A stretch of 64,000 bases of DNA from Rutidosis leptorrhynchoides (taxonomy: Eukaryota > Streptophyta > Magnoliopsida > Asterales > Asteraceae). Below the pieces are notes generated by a model. The model was not told the origin of the DNA. It was given only the letters and a program-made list of their open reading frames with translations, and searched no databases. Shown here one piece after another: positions 58,029 to 64,000 of this stretch. Location of the stretch: contig NC_092333.1 in NCBI RefSeq assembly GCF_046630445.1, forward strand, positions 186,840,001-186,904,000. Direction: 5' to 3'. Position numbers and translations under genes: made by a program. How positions within the stretch are numbered: the stretch's first letter is position 1; each line of letters begins with the position of its first letter.

Positions 58029-59194
58029 TCTAGATCTAGTGTTCTTAAGTTAGATCCTAAGTTATAGAACTTGGATTTTCACTTTAATAAAACCATAAGT
58101 TATGAAACTTAGATTTTTATCTTGTAAATTATATGTAAGCTTATAAGCTTATGTTTACAACAAAATTGGAAGACCATAAGCTATAGAAACTTAGATCTAA
58201 CATAAGTGTATGAAGTTATAACTAGAAAGTTTAACTTCCATGTTCTTGATCTTACAAAGTTTAAACTTTAATTTCAAGAAAAATGAGATCAAGATTAACT
58301 AGTAATACTTGACCAATATATGTAAATCACGAATTTAAAAGAAAGAAAAGATGAACTTCAAGTGTAGAACCATAAGCTAACAAGCTTAGATTCTTGTTCT
58401 TGACTTCTTATCAAACTAAGGATGGAAGAAACAAGATTCATGAAGATACAAACTATAAAGTTTGATCTTGAACAACAAACAACAACTAGTATGATGTTGA
58501 TGATACAAGTCGAATTCAAGGAAGAAAGAAGAAGAAAAATAAAGTTTATTACTTACAATTTTGAGAGAAAAGTTTAGAGAAAAGAAAGTGTAAGTATGAA
58601 GTGTGTGTGGAATGGAGTAAGGACTAGTTTATAAGTAACAAAAAAAAAAATTTGAGCTCCCCATGCCCACTAAAGACCGACGGTATTGAGGCATCAAATG
58701 GGGAAGTCAAAGTGCAACTTTCAAGTGTGGGAAGATGGTGTATGCTAGGAAGAGTATAAAGTCAAATACATGGGAAAGGTGATCATGCATGCTTGAGACA
58801 TCTTTATCTCCAACTTAACTTAATTAATCCATGATTAGTCTTAAAGAATCATTAGCATAATAGTGGGCTTACTAGTAGTCCATTAAGAAAAGTAGGGTGG
58901 GCTTCCAAGTTCAAGTCCATTAATATAAGCCCATGTAAGTGTGCAACAATTTAGTAAAATCTCAAGTAATTAACTACTAACATTAGTTAATTAAAAATGA
59001 TTAATAATAATTAATCATGAACGTAAATAATATTCTAAATATTATTCTTGAAAAGCGTGTGTCACAAAGACAAGTCGGGATATTGAAAAGTCAAATATGG
59101 TAACAAGTAAAATGTATAAGAATACATTTATTAAAGCGCAAGTATTAATAATAAATATTAATAAATATGAGTCGGAAAATCCGGGGTCGTTACA
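58029..59194 (-). other. Tekay-2 LTR outer piece
   Basis: The first 1.2 kb of the Tekay-2 5' LTR, starting TGTAACGACCCC at 59194 on the minus strand. Repeated CATAAGYTATRRAACTTAGAT-like words fill 58070-58250. No coding is seen. Confidence 0.8.
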
Positions 59195-60363
59195 AATATA
59201 TGGTTATAAGCTTTAACAAACTTTTGAATGACAAATTTATTGTATTTATTCAACACGATACCAATAGAAGCAAGACATCATGTCCTCTGTGATGGCCTAT
59301 TTCTTTTCTTCTTTTTATTTTTTTTTTTATTTTCTACTTGAATAGGCAGTGTCTGTGTAACTCTATAACAAACATTATCATCAACAAACGTTAATGTATT
59401 AACTTCCCCAAAACAATCCGCATAAATATCAAATAAATCATCAGTAGCTGAAACATCTTCAGGTTTATGCAAAATCTCTTGATTAGATCATTGCTTGCTA
59501 CATAGAAAGTACTTATATCTGACTAGACTATTACCAAAATCATCAAACCCTCTCTTTGATGAAGACTTCCTTACCTCAAAACCACCATTAACAGCATAAT
59601 CCTTGTCAAAATTATATGCTAAATCTATTGAATCAAAAACCATTCTGATAGCTGGTAAAAGAGATTTGTCAACATTAAGTGTCCACGATTTTATACCAGA
59701 AGATGATATTTCCTCAGAACCAACGCAAAAACTTTTGGGTACATAAACACCAGTGAAAAAAATATAAAAAGAACATAAATAAATATATAATCTATCAAAA
59801 AAGACGCATAAAGGTGCATCGAAAAAATATATGTTATAAATCATGCCTCCAAAAAGTACAAAAACAAATGTAGAACACAGATGTAAAAATACAAAGTGTA
59901 AAGCATAACAATGACTTAGAACAGATACATGTAAATCTATATGCCTAAATGTAGAACAGACACATGTACATCAGAGATGTAGAACACAAATGTAGAACAC
60001 AAAAAATTGAATGTATAATAGATGCATTAAATGTAGAAAACACTCAATGCATCATGTAGAACACACGTGTACAAAAAAAAATGTATATTACAGCAGCAAT
60101 ATACATTAGGATTCAAAGATGCATCATCTTGCATCTAGTTATGAAAAAATATTGCTTCTAACAGTAGGAATTTCTCAAAGAAATAAAGAATGATTTTTAA
60201 TTAAAACATGTAAACGTACATTCTCCGTTAGTATCATGATGTTCGAAGATCTCGATATGATCAAATTCATCAATGACGTCAAAAAATGAGATTGTTCATC
60301 ATCATCGCCGTCGTTAACAACAAAATCATCATTAACATGAAACTGATCATTACGATGAATCAA
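59195..60363 (-). pseudogene. FAR1/FHY3-like gene, N-terminal half only
   Basis: FAR1-related proteins are domesticated Mutator-like transposases whose N-terminal zinc domain binds DNA. Here an acidic first exon candidate at 60363-60175 has DDFVVNDGDDDEQ. The FAR1 DNA-binding segment lies at 59700-59480 with SLLPAIRMVFDSIDLAYNF, GGFEVRKSSSKRG and VRYKYFLCSKQ. A lysine-rich run leads to RNRPSQRT (59472-59278), and the next frame gives CLASIGIVLNKYNKFVIQKF and KAYNHIF, matching the usual TGCKA-to-NHPL part. The frame changes after RPSQRT and there is a stop near 59490. It is cut at 59194 by the Tekay-2 LTR, and the transposase core is not in the window. It could be a host FAR1-like gene or the transposase of a Mutator-like element. 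Confidence 0.72.
59845..60174. repeat. TGTAGAACA-rich spacer in the FAR1-like locus
   Basis: From 59868 to 60067 TGTAGAACA or near variants recur about seven times, separated by CATGTA and CAAATG words. It lies between the acidic first exon candidate and the FAR1 domain, so it may be an intron. In this orientation the motif is the complement of the GTTCTACA copies left of the FCP1-like locus. Confidence 0.65.
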
Positions 60364-60761
60364 GTCATCAACTTGAACATTCTTATCACCGATCGACCTT
60401 GTGTACTATCAATTTTTTTTTTTAATTTAGAACAGAGAACTTGAAGCATGTAATCAAATGACCTAAAAACGATAGAGACTGTAAAAACGCAAATCAATTT
60501 GAAGGATAGAACCCCTAATTTTGAAATCGTAAAGAATGAAATCGTAGAACTTGGGGAATAAGATAGAACCCTAATTTTGAATTAAACGATTTAAACATCG
60601 ATATATGTCGGATAGACACGAGTAAAATGACGAAATTAACCTTTACTAGTAAAATTAAGGAAGAAACAAAATTATTCGAATCAATCAATTTTTTGTTCGC
60701 TCGTGAAGATTTTTGTTCGGCCGCGTGAGTTCTCAAATACAAAAAGTTCTCATTTGATCCC

Positions 60762-60765
<4 letters not shown>
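60364..60765 (-). other. Upstream region of FAR1-like gene and possible element terminus
   Basis: Read on the minus strand, the DNA next to the (TA)n run begins TTAGAGGGATCAAATGAGAAC, then repeats a TTTGAGAACTC word. This resembles the tip of the foldback MITE at 60845 (GGCAGGATCAA then GGAAGTAACC). It could be the terminal repeat of the element that carried the FAR1-like gene. The rest has no coding potential. Confidence 0.4.

Positions 60766-60844
<79 letters not shown>
60766..60844. repeat. (TA)n microsatellite
   Basis: A pure TA run separating the FAR1-side terminus from the foldback MITE. A second run at 61567-61598 follows the MITE, so the MITE sits inside a TA array. Confidence 0.97.
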
Positions 60845-60847
<3 letters not shown>

Positions 60848-61563
60848 GCAGGATCAAGAGGGAAGTAACCATTCGAGGGGAAGCGGGGGGAAGCAAAAAC
60901 TTTTTTTTTCGTTTTTTGAAAAAACTTTGTTCACGAACATTATAGATGAGATGAAAATATGAACATTTAGTAGAGACACTTTGTGATAAATATTTTTATT
61001 TTGACGGGAAAACGCTCGAAGAAGTAATATATAACAATTATCGTGTTTTTCGAGCGTATTTTGAGATTTTAGCTATTGGGGTTTAGATATTAGGGTTTAG
61101 ATATTAGGGTTTATAGGGTTTAGATATTAGGGTTTAGAAATTTAGGGTTTAGGGTTTAGATTTAGGGTTTAGATTTAGGATTTAGATTGAGTTTTTAACA
61201 CGAACGGTTTAGAGTTTAGGGTTTAGGGTTTAGGGTTTGGTGTTTTGGGTTTATGGAATAAACCCAAAATACCAAACCCTAAACCCTAAACCCTAAACTC
61301 TAAATCGGGCTAAATTTTACTTCACAAAACATGGAAAAAAAAAACGTTCATATTCTTCACGAACAATATTGTCTTGAATGTTATTTTTGGCGATCGTTTT
61401 TCCGCCTAAATAATAACATTCATCACGAAGTGTCTCTTCTAAATGTTCATATTTTCGTGTGATCATGATCCCGGAAAAAAAAAATTCAAAAAAACAAAAA
61501 ACAAAAAAAAAAAATTTGCTTCCCCCGCTTCCCACGATTGGTTACTTCTCCATTGATCCTGCC

Positions 61564-61566
<3 letters not shown>
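60845..61566. mobile_element. Foldback MITE in a (TA)n array, telomere-like core
   Basis: A 722-bp unit with imperfect terminal inverted repeats of about 180 bp. The left end reads GTGGCAGGATCAA and the right end, inverted, GGGGCAGGATCAA. Both continue into GAAGTAACC, GGGAAGCGGGG, AAATATGAACATTTAG and GAGACACTT words. The centre (about 61080-61300) is built of TTTAGGG-like repeats that reverse at about 61257 into CCCTAAA, so almost the whole element can fold on itself. It has no coding capacity. Insertion in TA arrays recalls the plant Micron-type MITEs, but I cannot name the family. Confidence 0.85.
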
Positions 61567-61598
<32 letters not shown>

Positions 61599-61600
<2 letters not shown>

Positions 61601-62815
61601 CCATTGGCGGCATTAATTGCATTGACACATTGACATTAGATGCTGTTTTCTTTTCATTTGCAATTTAAACAAATTTAAAATTTAAATTAGAAACGTGTTT
61701 GGCAACATGATTTAAACATAATTCCGACCACTCGAAAGCAAAATATAACAATCAAACTTTTGACTGTAATTTGGAAAACTGTAAAGATAATTTTTTTCCG
61801 TCTAAAAACATAATGATTCTTTTTAGGCCATTTAAAGTAAAATACTTTTCTTTTCTAAAAGAATATTGCATAATATATGTTGAATGATTAAAATTTAAAT
61901 GTTCTAAATCATTTAACAAGATAAAACTGCAGGAGCAACGTGCTTACTCTAATACCTTACATTCTTTTTTAAAAAGAAAAAATCAGAGAATTATACTTTT
62001 CATTTCTTTAAAGCAGCCAGTTATATCTTTCATTTAAAAGTAATTAAAAGGATCCAAACTGAAAAACTTAATTGGAAAATTCTACACTTACAAAAACTAC
62101 ATCAATTTTAAAAATTCCACTTGTTTTTCCCCTAATATAATTGCCTCATCTTACTATAAACGGAGTAATTTCTTATAAATGTTTGTAACTATAAATACCT
62201 ATAAACTAAAATCCTCACAAAATAACTACCACTATAGCTACACTGATCATAGTGATCAAATACAAACAATGTTAGGATAATAATAAGAATATAAGTGATA
62301 CCTTTCGTGTTTGACTTAAGTTGGACACAATATGGTTCGTAATGAATATCCGATTTATTGAATATCCATCTATTCCGATTTGTTAAAAATATAGGCTAAT
62401 AGGTGATATATAGATGGACATGACTGATTTGAAAATTTGTGGATTATATATTGATGAAAATCTATCATTCGCTTATATTTCCCTGTCACAGAAAATACAA
62501 TTATGCGTAGATATTTATATACATATGTACTAAAATATATGCATATACATTTACATATGCTTGTACATATACCCTACAAATAATTGTTATCGAAAATACA
62601 AGTATTAACTCATATATCTTATATATTTAATGTTAAATTGCCTTTATTTCTTTTTACTATTGACTTTTATCAAATTAAAATGTATAGATCAATCTAAGTA
62701 AGTTAAGTAAGTCAAACTGACTCCAACACATAGAGAAAATCTTTAATTAATTATAATAACAATAAAAAAGCTAAAAGCACGTACTAAACTTGTTAATAAT
62801 CATATATATAGTTAG
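61599..62815. other. AT-rich DNA with no recognisable feature
   Basis: About 1.2 kb with no open frame of note, no repeat structure and no terminal motifs that I can support. Confidence 0.6.
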
Positions 62816-63402
62816 GCTGTGTTCTCAATTTTTTTTTTAGAAAGAAAGGAAAGGATATGGAAGGAGAACATACTAATCACTCATTGTAAGGAGATGAGTT
62901 GTCTTTTTTAGAGTTTTTTTTTTTATAGCAAAACTATTGTATTTCATTGAAATTGTAAAGGACACCACTAAATTATACTACTCGGACTCCATATACTTGT
63001 CGAATTTATAATTTTTTAAAAAGGTAAACTATCACTAAAATAGCATTCTCATATAATTAGTACTGAAAAAAAATTCGAGATCCCATTGAGTTATAATCCT
63101 GTAATCGCCACTGGATATGTATCTTAATATTATTCATGAACTATCATATATAGTAATAGCACAATAACAATATAATTATCATAACTTTAGTATGGAGTAG
63201 TATAATAATCAGTATAGTAATATATTTGTGTTATATAGATAAACAATAATTATAATCATTTTACTTTCTTTTCTCTTGATTTCCATTTAACTCAGAGAAT
63301 GCATTTAAGATGTTATACATTACATTCCTTTCTATCCCTATTCTGTCATTTAATTTTCATCCCATTCTTTTTCGCTTAAAAAAAAAAACTCGAGAACACA
63401 GC
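62816..63402. mobile_element. Possible MITE with GCTGTGTTCTC termini
   Basis: The 11-bp terminus GCTGTGTTCTC at 62816-62826 is exactly inverted at 63392-63402. On both sides it is followed inward by a poly-T/poly-A tract and a purine-rich stretch, so the similarity extends beyond the 11 bp. I see no convincing target duplication, and the interior has no coding. Superfamily undetermined. Confidence 0.5.
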
Positions 63403-64000
63403 GTCACAGTTGTAACATATTAAGCTCAATTATTATATTACACGTTTCCGTGTATGTATTTCTTTATATTACGTTACATATTTTTGAACGACAGTATTAA
63501 GGTCACTGAAGGTGACATAAACTATCCACTCGATCATATCCAGGAGGTTCCATTTCATGTTCACTTCTTACACCCGTTATGAGAAAATCTCTGGATATTT
63601 CACTCAAGGAAAATCCCCGAGGGAAGCTAGATATGGGTAGAGCCCACCATTTGCAAAAAAAAAAAAAAAAAAAAAAACCCAAGAACTCCCTAACCAATTG
63701 CAAAACAAATTGCATTATGAAATTCTCAGTTGAGGCTCGAACTCGAGACCTCCCGAACACCCAGAAAAAAGGTAGCTACTCAGCAAAAGGAGATGGTTAT
63801 ATTTGTTAAAAATACTTTGATTATATCATTTCATAATATGTATATTTTTACTTTTTTTTTTTTTTTAATATTCAAGGCATATCTATTAATATGCGAAACC
63901 CGACATATATGAATATGAGTGAATAAATTATTTATAAATGGATATGAATTTGAAAAAATTAATTAAATATAAGATAACTCAATTCATGTTCGATATATTG
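63403..64000. other. Right edge, mostly featureless; short Pol III-like box
   Basis: 63655-63677 is an A-run. At 63734-63750 the minus strand reads GGTCTCGAGTTCGAGCC, which resembles an internal tRNA/SINE B box. No A box or proper tail could be fixed, so no SINE is called. Confidence 0.35.

Noticed and set aside
61080-61300. Possible interstitial telomere
   Set aside because: The TTTAGGG-like units are degenerate, reverse direction at the centre, and lie inside a MITE with matching ends, so they are part of that element.
62859-63113. Possible hAT-like end GCCACTG with near-duplicate GATATGGA/GATATGTA flanks
   Set aside because: The other end shows no matching terminus, so the flank similarity may be chance.
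63480-63810. SINE on the minus strand
   Set aside because: Only a B-box-like word was found. No A box, tail or target duplication could be fixed.

Overview
The window is AT-rich eukaryotic nuclear DNA from a flowering plant. The families present (Ulp1/DUF1985-type genes, FAR1-like and FCP1-like genes with GT-AG introns, Tekay/Del-type chromoviruses with multi-kb LTRs, Athila-type and Ale-type LTR elements) suggest an eudicot, and the LTR and Ulp1 styles are most like Asteraceae. The taxon is an inference. I see no rRNA, tRNA or CRISPR and no host gene that is clearly intact. Nearly everything is transposable element or gene remnant.

Layout. 1-1884 is the 3' part of an Athila-like LTR. 1967-5453 (+) is a decayed Ulp1-protease-family gene, followed by a 5'-truncated LINE (5590-6139, 12-bp target duplication) and a tandem-repeat field (about 6600-7430). 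7673-13027 (-) is a second DUF1985/Ulp1 gene, split by a 2.2-kb solo LTR (8477-10644, TSD CCCGC). 13486-16276 is a plus-strand chromovirus-type LTR. 16922-19697 (+) is a composite locus: an unassigned N-terminal domain, an acidic linker and coiled coil, then a multi-exon FCP1/HAD-phosphatase-like region that ends abruptly in a minus-strand Tekay gag.

19697-59194 is a nest of LTR elements whose order can be read from target-site duplications. The oldest is Tekay-2 (gag, two accessory ORFs, PBS, and a 5' LTR scattered over 22062-59194). Its LTR took an Athila-type element (22912-52408, TSD GTCCT) and an Ale-type copia (53227-58023, TSD AAAAG). The Athila 5' LTR took copia-A (23697-30018, TSD GTTTA), which itself carries two small hAT-like elements. 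The Athila 3' LTR took Tekay-1 (38984-52074, TSD ATTTA), a very young, whole-looking chromovirus with near-identical 3251-bp LTRs. To the right lie the N-terminal half of a FAR1-like gene (59195-60363, -), a (TA)n-flanked foldback MITE with a telomere-like core (60845-61566), and mostly featureless AT-rich DNA.

The most notable signal is in Tekay-1. Between its PBS and gag-pol, in the sense orientation, it carries two extra open frames: an acidic 204-aa protein and a 227-aa F-box protein of the plant At2g35280-like type. Tekay-2 also has accessory acidic ORFs at the same position, so upstream accessory genes may be a lineage trait. A second signal links the Ulp1, FCP1 and FAR1 loci: all are flanked by clusters of GTTCTACA/TGTAGAAC motifs. 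They may be fossils of Mutator-like elements that carried host-derived genes.
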